NCBI RefSeq assembly: GCF_904846185.1
Contig: NZ_CAJGZQ010000013.1
Span: forward strand, 36,703 to 100,702
Source: Psychrobacter immobilis
Lineage (GTDB): Bacteria > Pseudomonadota > Gammaproteobacteria > Pseudomonadales > Moraxellaceae
DNA length: 64,000 nucleotides
Reading direction: 5' to 3'
Shown: piece after piece, positions 27,048 through 35,985 of the stretch
How positions within the stretch are numbered: position 1 is the stretch's first letter
How the letters are laid out: every line of letters begins with the position of its first letter
Notes under the pieces: model-generated
The model's database searches: none
The model's input: only the letters and a program-made list of their open reading frames with translations
Told to the model about the DNA's origin: nothing
Translations under genes and position numbers: made by a program

Positions 27048-28952
27048 TTAGATGTTAGCAACTGTATTTACCACTCTAGCCTCTGTGTCATCGATTATAG
27101 GCTGAAGCAGCCAATCAATGCCACCCTCTTTGCTGCCTGTTTTGTCAGCTTCTCTCAACTTCGATAAGGGTGCAATCACACTGGTTCGAGGTGTGGATGC
27201 CAAATGTGGATAGTCTTGACGATAGTGACCACCGCGGCTCTCATGACGCTGATAAGCAGATTGAATAACCAATGTGGCTAATTGTAATTGTCGTGCTAAT
27301 TGAAATAGTGTCAGCTCATTCAAAATAGTAGCGTTGTCTTTATTATAGATGCTTAGTTGATTAGAGTCGTAACAGTTAAGCTGTTGTTGCCATTGCTGTA
27401 TTTGTAAAAGTGCTTGTTCTAACTGCTGAGCATCACGAGTAATGCCCATATGGGAGGTCATCAAAGCTTTCAGTTCTGCGGTTATTCCAGTGGTGTCAGC
27501 ATTTATATTGACGTTATCATTAGTATAGCTTTCATATTCAGTAGACGATGGCAAAGTAATGCGCTGACTATCTTTAAGCGTTGGTGCTGTCCAAATGGCA
27601 GTTGCTAATAACTCTGAGTGATCATAACTGGTAACGTGATTTAGATTTTCTAATGCTTTTAAATATCGCGGTAAGTCAGCAGCGATATTGCGCCCAACGA
27701 CTACGCATTCTAAAAGTGAATTACTTGCTAAGCGATTCGCACCATGCAAACCTGTATAGGCAACTTCGCCAGCTGCATAAAGCCCTGTCACATCGGTTAC
27801 ACCATTGGCGTCAGTAACCACGCCACCGCAACTGTAATGCGCAGTCGGGGCAACGGGGATAGGTTCCCTAGTCATATCAATGCCGAGGTTGAATAATGTT
27901 TGATAAATCTGTGGGAAATGCTCCCGTAAAAATTGGTCTGGCAAATGACTGACATCTAAATGTACGTAGCCAAGTCCGTTATTACTGATCTGCTCAGCGA
28001 TGGCGCGAGCGACTATATCGCGTGGTGCCAATTCTGCCCGTTCATCAGTTTCCAACATAAAGCGTTTGCCAGTTTGCGGACAGGTCAGCCGGCCACCTTC
28101 ACCGCGTAGTGCTTCCGATATTAAAAAACCACTGTCTGCCACTGCTAAGCCCGTCGGATGAAATTGGATAAATTCTAAATTTGCTAAGCGGCAGCCTGCT
28201 TGCCATGCCATCATCACACCATCGCCGACACAGACGTTGGGTGCACTGGCACGCTTAAATAATTGACCCATGCCACCACTAGCCAGTACGACTGCGCGAC
28301 TATAAAAAGTCAGTTGTCGTTGATTATTATGATCAAAAACTTGCGCCCCTTGGCATGGCTTATTTGGATTGGCACTGTCTGTTAAAAGGCTCAGCGCTTC
28401 ATGATAAGGCAAAATAGTGATATTGGCAGCGTTTTGAGCCTTTATAGTCAAGGCTTCCATAATATGCCGACCAGTGGCATCATCGGCATGTGCAACTCGC
28501 CGACAGCCATGACCGCCTTCTTTGGTTAAATGTAAGTCGGCAGTTTGTAGTTCAGTCTGTAGTTTGGTGACAGGTTTTGCATTATCTTCTTGCGGTATTT
28601 GGGTAAAAGGCACACCTTGCTCACATAGCCATTGGACGGCCTGTTGCCCGGCACTTAAAATGCTGCTGGTATTGTCAGCTTCGCATAACCCTGCGCCAGC
28701 GATTAGGGTATCGGCGATATGGTCAGCGACAGAGTCCTCTTTATCCAAGCTTGCCGCGATACCACCTTGGGCATAATGACTGGAACAGACTTCCAAGGCG
28801 GCTTTGCTCAATACGGTAATGTTTAGCGATTTTGGTAATGCTAGAGCCGTACTTAAGCCTGCTAATCCCGCGCCAATGATAAGTACGTCATTTTGTACCA
28901 TAGCAGCAGGGCTATCGAGACCTAATGATTCCGCTGTCAATGCCGCACTCAT
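27048..28952 (-). CDS. nadB: L-aspartate oxidase
   Basis: This FAD enzyme oxidises aspartate to iminoaspartate, the first step of de novo NAD synthesis, and feeds NadA. The FAD motif DVLIIGAGLAGLSTAL is near the N terminus. HYAQGGIAA, RVAHADDATGRHIMEAL, EFIQFHPTGL and SCGGVVTD belong to the conserved core, and HESRGGHYRQDYP is near the C terminus. At about 634 residues it is longer than E. coli NadB (540), owing to a low-complexity insert near residues 480-520 and a longer tail. The ATG at 28952 follows the nadA stop by one base; upstream starts at 28970 (ATG) and 28997 (TTG) would overlap nadA. Confidence 0.93.
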   Translation of the reverse strand: MSAALTAESLGLDSPAAMVQNDVLIIGAGLAGLSTALALPKSLNITVLSKAALEVCSSHYAQGGIAASLDKEDSVADHIADTLIAGAGLCEADNTSSILSAGQQAVQWLCEQGVPFTQIPQEDNAKPVTKLQTELQTADLHLTKEGGHGCRRVAHADDATGRHIMEALTIKAQNAANITILPYHEALSLLTDSANPNKPCQGAQVFDHNNQRQLTFYSRAVVLASGGMGQLFKRASAPNVCVGDGVMMAWQAGCRLANLEFIQFHPTGLAVADSGFLISEALRGEGGRLTCPQTGKRFMLETDERAELAPRDIVARAIAEQISNNGLGYVHLDVSHLPDQFLREHFPQIYQTLFNLGIDMTREPIPVAPTAHYSCGGVVTDANGVTDVTGLYAAGEVAYTGLHGANRLASNSLLECVVVGRNIAADLPRYLKALENLNHVTSYDHSELLATAIWTAPTLKDSQRITLPSSTEYESYTNDNVNINADTTGITAELKALMTSHMGITRDAQQLEQALLQIQQWQQQLNCYDSNQLSIYNKDNATILNELTLFQLARQLQLATLVIQSAYQRHESRGGHYRQDYPHLASTPRTSVIAPLSKLREADKTGSKEGGIDWLLQPIIDDTEARVVNTVANI

Positions 28953-28953
28953 A

Positions 28954-30093
28954 TTAGGCAGCCCCGACATTGGCGAATAGCTCGCGGTCTTTGACAATAT
29001 CGCCGCTCGCTGTCACACGCTGTTTTTGTGATTCGGCAAAATCAAGCATGCGTTGCAAGGGTTTTCTAGCCGCGACTGCCAGCTCAGGCGTCATCAAAAC
29101 TTCACCGCTGCGCTGCGTCAAGCACTGTTCAATATCTTTTAGACCATTCATTGCCATCCATGGGCAAAACGCGCAACTCTTACAACTGGCGCTTTCACCT
29201 GCAGTAGGTGCAGCTAAGAAACGCTTATTCGGTGAGCGTTTTTGCATCTCATGCAAGATGCCCAAATCGGTAGCGACGATAAAGGTATCAGCATCCATCT
29301 CATAAGTCGATTGCAGCAGCTTACTGGTCGAACCTACCACATCGGCGAGCGCCACCACGCTATCAGGGGATTCAGGATGCACTAATACTTTGGCGTTTGG
29401 ATGCTCCTCTTTTAATTGCATTAGCTCGGTCGCTTTAAACTCATTATGTACGAGGCACGAGCCTTGCCAAAGCAGCATATCTGCGCCAGTCTCAGCAGCA
29501 ATATATTTACCTAAATGGCGATCAGGACCCCAGATGATTTTTTCACCATTAGCATGCAAATGGCGAATGATATCGATGCCAACCGATGACGTCACCACCC
29601 AGTCGGCACGGGCTTTGACGGTGGCGCTGGTATTGGCATAAACGACGACCGTACGCTCAGGGTGAGCATCACAAAATGCGGAAAACTCGTCAGCAGGGCA
29701 GCCCAAATCAAGCGAACACTCGGCTTCTAGGTCTGGCATCAGTACTGTTTTTTCCATACTTAAGATTTTCGCCGACTCGCCCATAAAGCGGACGCCAGCG
29801 ACCACTAAGGTCTGGGCGCTATGCGCTTGCCCAAAGCGTGCCATCTCCAGCGAATCACCCACGCAACCGCCCGTTGCCAATGCCAAATCCTGAATAAAGG
29901 GGTCGACATAATAATGAGCGACCAATACTGCATTATTCGCATTTAATAGCTGTTTGATATTTTCTTCAACTGCAAGCCGTTCAGCGCGTGGCAGATCAGC
30001 TGGCATTTTAGCTTTGGCATATTCAATATTCATTTGAGTGGCAATACGATTGTTATTACTCATGATGGGCGCGTCGTAAGGATAAGTTTTCAT
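28954..30093 (-). CDS. nadA: Quinolinate synthase
   Basis: This 4Fe-4S enzyme condenses iminoaspartate with dihydroxyacetone phosphate to quinolinate. Conserved segments are [28 protein letters not shown], and the cluster region [16 protein letters not shown] and [17 protein letters not shown]. The ATG at 30093 (MKTYPYDAP) follows an AAAGG-like ribosome site; the frame also extends to a TTG at 30123. It is directly upstream of nadB, forming a nadAB operon. A promoter with an overlapping palindrome lies about 90 bases upstream. Confidence 0.94.
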   Translation of the reverse strand: MKTYPYDAPIMSNNNRIATQMNIEYAKAKMPADLPRAERLAVEENIKQLLNANNAVLVAHYYVDPFIQDLALATGGCVGDSLEMARFGQAHSAQTLVVAGVRFMGESAKILSMEKTVLMPDLEAECSLDLGCPADEFSAFCDAHPERTVVVYANTSATVKARADWVVTSSVGIDIIRHLHANGEKIIWGPDRHLGKYIAAETGADMLLWQGSCLVHNEFKATELMQLKEEHPNAKVLVHPESPDSVVALADVVGSTSKLLQSTYEMDADTFIVATDLGILHEMQKRSPNKRFLAAPTAGESASCKSCAFCPWMAMNGLKDIEQCLTQRSGEVLMTPELAVAARKPLQRMLDFAESQKQRVTASGDIVKDRELFANVGAA

Positions 30094-30178
30094 AGATGCA
30101 AACCTTTTAGGCAGTAACGACAAGCAATATGCCGCTAAAAATAAGTCAATTAATACCGCTGGCTAATCAGATGTTTTA

Positions 30179-30206
30179 ATTATGCTCATTTTGAGCATAA
30201 ATACAA
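30179..30206 (-). promoter_or_regulatory. nadAB promoter with overlapping palindromic operator
   Basis: The operator at 30180-30200 is TTATGCTCA, three T, then TGAGCATAA: a perfect 9-bp inverted repeat. On the minus strand it fills the spacer between a -35-like TTGTAT (30206-30201) and a -10-like CATAAT (30184-30179), spaced 16 bases. A near-identical palindrome lies at the nadC promoter. A repressor bound here would block nadAB. The adjacent NrtR-type gene is the natural candidate (inference). Confidence 0.65.
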
Positions 30207-30216
30207 GTATTTTTTA

Positions 30217-30261
30217 TACATTTATGATTTGTACATTTATGATTTGTACATTTATGATTTA
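30217..30261. repeat. Three tandem copies of a 15-bp unit upstream of nadA
   Basis: The unit TACATTTATGATTTG occurs at 30217-30231, 30232-30246 and 30247-30261 (last base differs). The copies lie just outside the nadA -35 region and between the divergent nadA and nrtR genes. Repeat number could vary between strains and influence promoter activity. Confidence 0.8.
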
Positions 30262-30393
30262 TAAAGACTCACTTTATATAATTACAACCACGAACTATGA
30301 TAATCGTTGATTCAAGCTATACTGAGCAAATGGTCAACAGCTTAGCAGTTGAGCTTTATTTAATAATTAAAATAAAAGGTAATCACTAAAGTC

Positions 30394-31482
30394 ATGACGT
30401 TGTCTTATTCACACGCGCATCAGCAAGGTAGTGGCACCACAGAAGTCGTGGCTGTGCTAGTCGCCATTACTGAGCATACCGCTCGGGTCTTAACCGTTGA
30501 TCAAGGAAAGCTGTTACCCAATGGTCCATTGATGCCGTTGCATCGTTCATTGCAAGCGGGTGTGCGCCAATGGGTTGAGGAGCAAACACAGCAACCACTT
30601 GGTTATTTGGAGCAGCTATACACCTTTGTCGATACTAATAGGCGCAATGTTGATGGTCATGCACTGGTCTACGTGAGCTATTTGGGACTGGTGCAAGAGA
30701 CACAAACGCCGCAGCTACAAAGCCAAGCATTGTGGCGCGATTGGTATGATTACTTTCCTTGGGAAAATCATTTGGATGGCATACCTAGCATCATTATGAA
30801 TAATATTGTGCCAGCATTATTGAGCTGGGCAGATAGCGCTAAAGATTCAGGCATTCAGCAGCGCCGCCGTCAGCGTATTGGTCTATGTTGGGGTGTAAGT
30901 GAAGCGCTCTTAGTAGGTGATATGCCCACAAGTGAAAATGCGGATAATGAATACACAGCCTATGAGCATTATGAAAATAGAGAGTGGGTCGCTGAGCATG
31001 TGTTACTGCGCTATGAGATGCTGTATGAAGCGGGGCTGATACCGGAAGCACCAAACTATCCACCCAGCTATTCAATGAATTATCAAAGCACTCATCAAAG
31101 TGCTCACCAACCGAGCCATCAGAATAAGCTACCTGAAAACTGGTCACAGCTCATTGGGGTGCCGATGTATTATGATCATCGCCGAGTGATTGCAACGGCT
31201 ATTTCAAGGCTGCGTGCCAAAATTGAATACCGACCGCTTATTTTCGGCTTGATGCCAGATGTATTTACCTTGTCACAATTACAACAAAGCGTAGAAGCGC
31301 TCTCAGGAGTGCGCTTGCACAAGCAAAATTTCCGTCGTTTGCTAGACTCACAAAAACTTGTGATGGAGACAGGACAGAGTAGTAGCGCTCAACGTGGTCG
31401 CCCTGCCAAGCTTTATCGCTTTCGTCATGATATTGAACTACAAAGCTTATTGATGGATAGTAAGTTGCCTAAGCGTAAATAG
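30394..31482 (+). CDS. nrtR: NrtR-type transcriptional regulator (Nudix domain plus winged helix)
   Basis: NrtR proteins repress NAD metabolism genes and sense NAD-pathway nucleotides through a Nudix-fold domain. Here residues about 15-170 form the Nudix-like part; the region of the catalytic box reads AGVRQWVEEQT, lacking the full REUxEExG pattern, so hydrolysis is unlikely. The C-terminal part matches NrtR closely: DHRRVIATAISRLRAKIEYRPLIFGLMPDVFTLSQLQQ, LHKQNFRRLLDSQ and RGRPAKLYRF. A His/Ser/Gln-rich loop near 225-240 is an insertion. It lies between nadA and nadC, both preceded by the same palindrome. Confidence 0.85.
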   Translation: MTLSYSHAHQQGSGTTEVVAVLVAITEHTARVLTVDQGKLLPNGPLMPLHRSLQAGVRQWVEEQTQQPLGYLEQLYTFVDTNRRNVDGHALVYVSYLGLVQETQTPQLQSQALWRDWYDYFPWENHLDGIPSIIMNNIVPALLSWADSAKDSGIQQRRRQRIGLCWGVSEALLVGDMPTSENADNEYTAYEHYENREWVAEHVLLRYEMLYEAGLIPEAPNYPPSYSMNYQSTHQSAHQPSHQNKLPENWSQLIGVPMYYDHRRVIATAISRLRAKIEYRPLIFGLMPDVFTLSQLQQSVEALSGVRLHKQNFRRLLDSQKLVMETGQSSSAQRGRPAKLYRFRHDIELQSLLMDSKLPKRK

Positions 31483-31559
31483 GAATCAATATACTACCTT
31501 GCTATCTTTATTTTGATGATTATAAAACCCTGTCGGCTGCACAAAATGATGACGGTTCC

Positions 31560-31608
31560 TTGCGAGGCTGTTAACTTTACGCTATATTTATGCTCATTTT
31601 GAGTTTAA
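31560..31608 (+). promoter_or_regulatory. nadC promoter with palindromic operator
   Basis: A sigma70-like promoter, TTGCGA (31560-31565), 17-base spacer, TATATT (31583-31588), is followed immediately by TTATGCTCA, TTT, TGAGTTTAA (31588-31608). Nineteen of its 21 bases equal the nadA operator. The palindrome would cover the transcription start, a classical repression position. It lies 44 bases before the nadC ATG. Confidence 0.65.
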
Positions 31609-31652
31609 TTACATAAGCATATATGAACGCCACGTTTATTTAAGGGTTAAAA

Positions 31653-32513
31653 ATGACAGTCAAAAAAGAACCAGCATTGGATGACGTATTGCTTAGACCT
31701 TTGGTTGAAGCTGCGCTAACTGAGGATTTGGGCAGACGCGGAGATGTCACATCACAAGCCACCATTCCAGCCGATATGCAAGCGAAGCTAGAGATTAAAG
31801 CGCGGCAAGCAGGCGTGATATGTGGTATGGATTTGGCACATTTATCGTTTGCGATGGTTGATCCTCAGATTGAGTTTGTGGCTCAAGTTGCTGATGGTGA
31901 ATGGGTTGGCGCGGGTACAGTCTTGGCTAGTGTGCGTGGTAATGCGCGCCATTTACTGACAGCAGAACGTACCGCGCTCAATTTTATGACCCACTTGAGT
32001 GGCATTGCGACAGATACCAGAAAAATTGTAGATAGTGTGGCAGAGTATCCTGCGCAAATTACTTGTACACGTAAGACCATTCCAGGTTTGCGCATTGTAC
32101 AAAAGTACGCGGTACGCTGCGGCGGCGGGCGCAACCATCGTTTGGGACTGGACGATGCTATTTTAATCAAAGACAATCATATTGCCATCGCTGGTGATAT
32201 AAAGACTGCGATTAAACAAGCCCAAGATTTCGCTGGGCATTTAATTCCTATCGAAGTAGAAGTGGATACTTTAGCGCAATTAGCGCAGGCACTAGACGCT
32301 GGTGTGAGCTTGGTGCTATTAGATAATATGTCCCCTGAAATACTAGCGCAGGCAGTAACGATGTGTAAAGGTCGCGCGAGAACAGAAGCTTCAGGTGGTA
32401 TTACTCCTGAAACGGTACAAGCAGCAGCAAAAACGGGTGTTGATTTTATTGCCATGGGTTATTTGACGCACAGTACCACGGCATTAGATATCGGTCTTGA
32501 TTTTAGCGCATAA
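31653..32513 (+). CDS. nadC: Nicotinate-nucleotide pyrophosphorylase (carboxylating)
   Basis: This enzyme converts quinolinate and PRPP to nicotinate mononucleotide, the third step of de novo NAD synthesis. Conserved motifs are LTEDLGRRGDVTSQA, LTAERTALNFMTHLSGIAT, CTRKTIPGLRIVQKYAVRCGGGRNHRLGLDDAILIKDNH and VEVDTLAQL, ending with EASGGITPETV and DFIAMGYLTHS. Its 286 residues are normal. It is a separate transcription unit with its own operator, probably coregulated with nadAB. Confidence 0.96.
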   Translation: MTVKKEPALDDVLLRPLVEAALTEDLGRRGDVTSQATIPADMQAKLEIKARQAGVICGMDLAHLSFAMVDPQIEFVAQVADGEWVGAGTVLASVRGNARHLLTAERTALNFMTHLSGIATDTRKIVDSVAEYPAQITCTRKTIPGLRIVQKYAVRCGGGRNHRLGLDDAILIKDNHIAIAGDIKTAIKQAQDFAGHLIPIEVEVDTLAQLAQALDAGVSLVLLDNMSPEILAQAVTMCKGRARTEASGGITPETVQAAAKTGVDFIAMGYLTHSTTALDIGLDFSA

Positions 32514-32721
32514 TTTTCAATATGGCTGTCTTCACATACCTGTTTTAGCGATTAAGCTTTATCAGGTTATTTACCCGCCAAATAGTGGCTGATAGGTCAA
32601 TGTTTAGCCTCTATTTTCGTTGATAGTCTGCTGCCAGAAAGGTAAGCAAAGTTAATGATTTAATTAGCTTATCTGCCTATGATACAATATAAGCTACAAA
32701 GTTATTGTTAACCATCTATTG

Positions 32722-32757
32722 GGTCATCGTTGCACTCGCACGATGACCTTATCTTTT
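32722..32757 (+). terminator. Terminator-like hairpin before marC
   Basis: GGTCATCGT (32722-32730) pairs perfectly with ACGATGACC (32740-32748) around a 9-base loop, followed by TTATCTTTTT. It lies 209 bases after the nadC stop but only 35 bases before the marC start. It could be a late nadC terminator, the end of a small RNA, or a leader hairpin. Confidence 0.6.
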
Positions 32758-32791
32758 TGCCCGATTTGACTAATAGACAAGCGAGCGCTCA

Positions 32792-33433
32792 GTGAATACT
32801 GAAATCATCAAGATAATCTTAGCCTTTATGGTACTGATTAATCCCTTTAGCGCTTTGACGTTATTTTTGGATTTGACCCGTGGTTATTCGATGAATAATC
32901 GACGCAAAGTGGCGCGTGTTGCTTGTTTGACGATTTTTATCACTATTAGTTTTTTTACGGTAGCAGGCGAGACATTACTAAAAGCACTTGGTATTTCTAT
33001 CGGCTCGTTTCAGCTGGCAGGTGGTATCTTGGTGTTTTTGATTGCTCTTAATATGATGAATGGCGACGGTAATCCCGTGAAGCCCGATCAAGAAAACTTC
33101 GATGTTGACCATGTACAAGACGCACCGCCCACTATGGCTGCAGCAGTTGTGCCTATCGCTATTCCAATGATGATTGGACCGGGCGGTATCTCGACGGTGA
33201 TTATTTATTCTTCACAAGTATCTGGTATTTTGCAAGTATCTGCCATATTGATTGCTGGTTTATTTATCAGTCTGTTTTGTTATCTAGCACTGATGGCGGC
33301 AGGTCGTATCAGTCGCTTGCTGGGTGATACTGGATTGAACATCATGAGCCGAATTATGGGGATGTTATTGGCGGCAGTTTCTATCGAAATTATCGTTAAT
33401 GGCTTACGCACTTTATTTCCTGATTTAGTGTAA
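32792..33433 (+). CDS. MarC-family integral membrane protein (GTG start)
   Basis: Proteins of the MarC/UPF0056 family are six-helix inner-membrane proteins whose function is not established; the name comes from the mar locus and they do not themselves confer antibiotic resistance. The 213-residue protein shows the family hallmarks: FMVLINPFSALTLFLDLT at about 12-29, GGILVFLIALNMMNG at about 77-91, and VPIAIPMMIGPGGISTVIIY at about 121-140. The GTG start is used because no ATG upstream is in frame. Confidence 0.88.
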   Translation: MNTEIIKIILAFMVLINPFSALTLFLDLTRGYSMNNRRKVARVACLTIFITISFFTVAGETLLKALGISIGSFQLAGGILVFLIALNMMNGDGNPVKPDQENFDVDHVQDAPPTMAAAVVPIAIPMMIGPGGISTVIIYSSQVSGILQVSAILIAGLFISLFCYLALMAAGRISRLLGDTGLNIMSRIMGMLLAAVSIEIIVNGLRTLFPDLV

Positions 33434-33480
33434 TGACGCTGCTACGTTATGTTTGTCCGTCAATTTTTTGATTTATTCCT

Positions 33481-33550
33481 TAATGGGCGTGTTCAGTATT
33501 CAACCCTAGCACTGACAGTGCCGATTTATGCATATTTAATACGCCCTAAT
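33481..33550. repeat. Palindromic dispersed repeat element, ~70 bp
   Basis: The left end TAATGGGCGTGTTCAGTATT and the inverted right end ATTAGGGCGTATTAAATATG share the GGGCGT core and most following bases. The centre holds a perfect small hairpin, GCACTG A CAGTGC (33509-33521). It matches the element at 13649-13710 at its ends. It lies between marC and tmm with no coding capacity. Confidence 0.6.
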
Positions 33551-33726
33551 GAAAAGCATGTGCTAACTCATATCAAATTTAAACACCAAAGATTCGGTTA
33601 GAAGCCATTTTTGGAGAATAGTCATGTCTTAAGCTATGGCCAATTAATCACCAAAAGTATTCGAAAAAACACCATTCATAAAAATATGTTACAGTGGACA
33701 GACAACTATTATCATAGGAGTTAGTC

Positions 33727-35109
33727 TTGAGTAATAAAAGAATTGCTATTTTAGGTGCAGGTCCAAGTGGTTTAGCACAATTACGCGCTTTCGAAGCGGC
33801 TCGATTGGCTGGTGCAACAGACTTACCTGAGATAGTTTGTTATGAAAAGCAAAACGCTATTGGTGGCATGTGGAACTATAGCTGGCGCACAGGATTAGAC
33901 AGAAATGGTGAGCCTGTTCACGGTAGTATGTACCGTTATTTGTGGTCCAATGGTCCCAAAGAGTGCTTAGAATTTGCTGATTATTCGTTTGACGAGCATT
34001 TTGGTGAAGCGATCCCCTCATACCCACCGCGTGAAGTCCTAAAAGACTACATTATGGGGCGTATTGATAAACAAGATATCCAAAAATACATTCGCTTTGA
34101 ATGCCCAGTACGTTGGGTATCATTCGATGATGAGACGCAAAAATTCACCGTGACGGTGATGAATCATAAAACCAATGAACAAGAAGTGGAAGAATTTGAT
34201 TATGTGGTCGTGGCGACGGGTCATTTTTCCACGCCAAACATGCCTTACTTTGAAGGGTTAGAAGCTTTCCCCGGTCGCATTCTGCACGCGCATGATTTTC
34301 GTGACGCCTTAGAGTTCAAAGACGAAGATATTTTGCTCATCGGCAGTAGTTATTCAGCTGAAGACATTGGCACGCAGTGCTATAAGTATGGTACCAAATC
34401 AGTCACTATCAGCTATCGCTCGCAAGCACTCGGCTATGATTGGCCAGAGGGCATCAAAGAAGTGCCTTTGGTCACCCATTTTGAAGAAGATGTGGCGCAC
34501 TTCGCCGATGGTACTAGTCAAAAATTTGATGCCATTATTATGTGTACTGGTTACCTGTTTCATTTCCCCTTTATGCCCGATGAGTTACGTCTGCAAACGC
34601 ATAACTGCTTATATCCAGCCAACTTGTACAAAGGGATTTTCTGGCAGCCAAACCCAAAGCTCATTTATTTAGGTATGCAGGATCAGTATTTCACCTTTAA
34701 TATGTTTGACGCTCAAGCATGGTATGCACGTGATGTGATGATGGGCGATATCGAATTGCCTGAATTGGTACACCGTGAAGCAGATGAGAAAAAGTGGTTG
34801 GCAACTTATGCGAAGTGCGTGACGGTCAGCGATTCAATCGACTTTCAAGCCGCTTATATTCGTGATTTAACCAATGCGACCGATTATCCAGAATTTGCAG
34901 TTGAAAAACAGGGTGAAATCTTAAAAGAATGGCAAAAAGATAAAGCCGATAATATCATGACCTTTAGAGAAAAGGCGTATCGCTCTACGTTAACAGGCAC
35001 GCTATCGCCTGAGTTGCCAGAGCCTTGGTTGGACGTCCTTGATGACTCGCTTGAGCATTTTTTGAACTTAACCTTCGTTAAGCCTAAAAAGCGTAAAAAA
35101 GTATCGTAA
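33727..35109 (+). CDS. tmm: Trimethylamine monooxygenase (bacterial flavin-containing monooxygenase)
   Basis: The enzyme oxidises trimethylamine to its N-oxide with FAD, NADPH and oxygen. The FAD motif GAGPSGLAQLRAF lies at about 9-21. The segment WRTGLDRNGEPVHGSMYRYLWSNGPKECLEFADYSF (about 53-88) is close to what I know of Methylophaga and Roseobacter Tmm. The FMO fingerprint FPGRILHAHDF (about 181-191) and the NADPH motif IGSSYSAEDIG (about 204-214) are intact. The TTG start has a strong AGGAG site seven bases upstream. No tdm or one-carbon genes are adjacent, so the product may serve as an osmolyte (inference). Confidence 0.9.
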   Translation: MSNKRIAILGAGPSGLAQLRAFEAARLAGATDLPEIVCYEKQNAIGGMWNYSWRTGLDRNGEPVHGSMYRYLWSNGPKECLEFADYSFDEHFGEAIPSYPPREVLKDYIMGRIDKQDIQKYIRFECPVRWVSFDDETQKFTVTVMNHKTNEQEVEEFDYVVVATGHFSTPNMPYFEGLEAFPGRILHAHDFRDALEFKDEDILLIGSSYSAEDIGTQCYKYGTKSVTISYRSQALGYDWPEGIKEVPLVTHFEEDVAHFADGTSQKFDAIIMCTGYLFHFPFMPDELRLQTHNCLYPANLYKGIFWQPNPKLIYLGMQDQYFTFNMFDAQAWYARDVMMGDIELPELVHREADEKKWLATYAKCVTVSDSIDFQAAYIRDLTNATDYPEFAVEKQGEILKEWQKDKADNIMTFREKAYRSTLTGTLSPELPEPWLDVLDDSLEHFLNLTFVKPKKRKKVS

Positions 35110-35130
35110 ATAGTAAAAGTGTCAGATTCC

Positions 35131-35170
35131 AAAAAGCCAAACGCATTTATATAAGGTGTTTGGCTTTTTT
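35131..35170. terminator. Intrinsic terminator after tmm
   Basis: AAAAAGCCAAAC (35131-35142) pairs with GTTTGGCTTTTT (35158-35169) and is followed by further T. It lies 22 bases after the tmm stop, between tmm (+) and the minus-strand exporter gene, and could serve both. Confidence 0.87.
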
Positions 35171-35236
35171 ATACTTATATGTAGGAGCTGTGTTAATGGT
35201 TTAGCCTATCACCTATTTTTGCCTTTATCGTTGTTT

Positions 35237-35839
35237 TTAACTTTGGTACAAATGCCACGCCAAATACAACATGAGTATCCCTACCAAAGCATCGAGTATA
35301 TTCCACGCTTTTGGTTTGGCAAATAATGGTTTGAGTAATCGCGCCCCATAACCTAACGCAAAAAAGAAAAAGAATGAGGCGCTGACTGCACCGACTGCAA
35401 ATGCCAGCTTACTACTAGCACCCGTTGAAACCATGCCAACGAGTACCAATGTATCTAAATAGACGTGTGGGTTGAGCCAAGTAAAGCCAAAACATAATAA
35501 CAGGGCTTTTTTTAAGCTGGTGACGACTTGTCCCTCGACGGTGAGTGCATGTGTGACGCGCACACTGGCATATAAGCTCTGCAATCCATATCCTAGCAAG
35601 AATATGACGCCAGCGAATTTTGCGATATTGACCACTTGCGGATATTGCGCCGTCACCGCGCCAAAACCGCCAACGCCAGCAGAGATTAATAGCGCATCAC
35701 TGACCGCGCAAAATAAGCAGACAAAAAATATGTGCTCGCGTTTGAGTCCTTGTTTGAGTACAAAGGCGTTTTGTGAGCCAATCGCGATGATGAGCGATAG
35801 CCCAAGTAAGAATCCAGAGGTGTAGTCGGTCGCATTCAT
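35237..35839 (-). CDS. argO: LysE/ArgO-type amino acid exporter
   Basis: This inner-membrane exporter of basic amino acids probably handles arginine or lysine. The 200-residue protein has about six hydrophobic helices and the hallmark GSQNAFVLKQGLKREH at about 22-37. FGFTWLNPHVYLDTLVLVG (about 117-135) is also typical of ArgO/LysE. I prefer ArgO because of size and these motifs, but the substrate is inferred. It is a single gene between convergent and divergent neighbours; no LysR-type regulator is beside it. Confidence 0.85.
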   Translation of the reverse strand: MNATDYTSGFLLGLSLIIAIGSQNAFVLKQGLKREHIFFVCLFCAVSDALLISAGVGGFGAVTAQYPQVVNIAKFAGVIFLLGYGLQSLYASVRVTHALTVEGQVVTSLKKALLLCFGFTWLNPHVYLDTLVLVGMVSTGASSKLAFAVGAVSASFFFFFALGYGARLLKPLFAKPKAWNILDALVGILMLYLAWHLYQS

Positions 35840-35985
35840 AATAGTGTGCTTAGCAGGGGGCGGATGAGAGGTGTTGACATTTTGCTTACTGGCAGAGCGG
35901 TAAAAAGCTGTTAAGATACGCTATTGGATAAATCTATGCAATACGAGCGCAATAAGCGTGCACGGGACGAGGGGCAAGGTAGGTC

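Noticed and set aside
30217..30261. Short direct repeats as a possible CRISPR array
   Set aside because: The 15-bp units are contiguous with no spacers and there are no cas genes; this is a simple tandem repeat.
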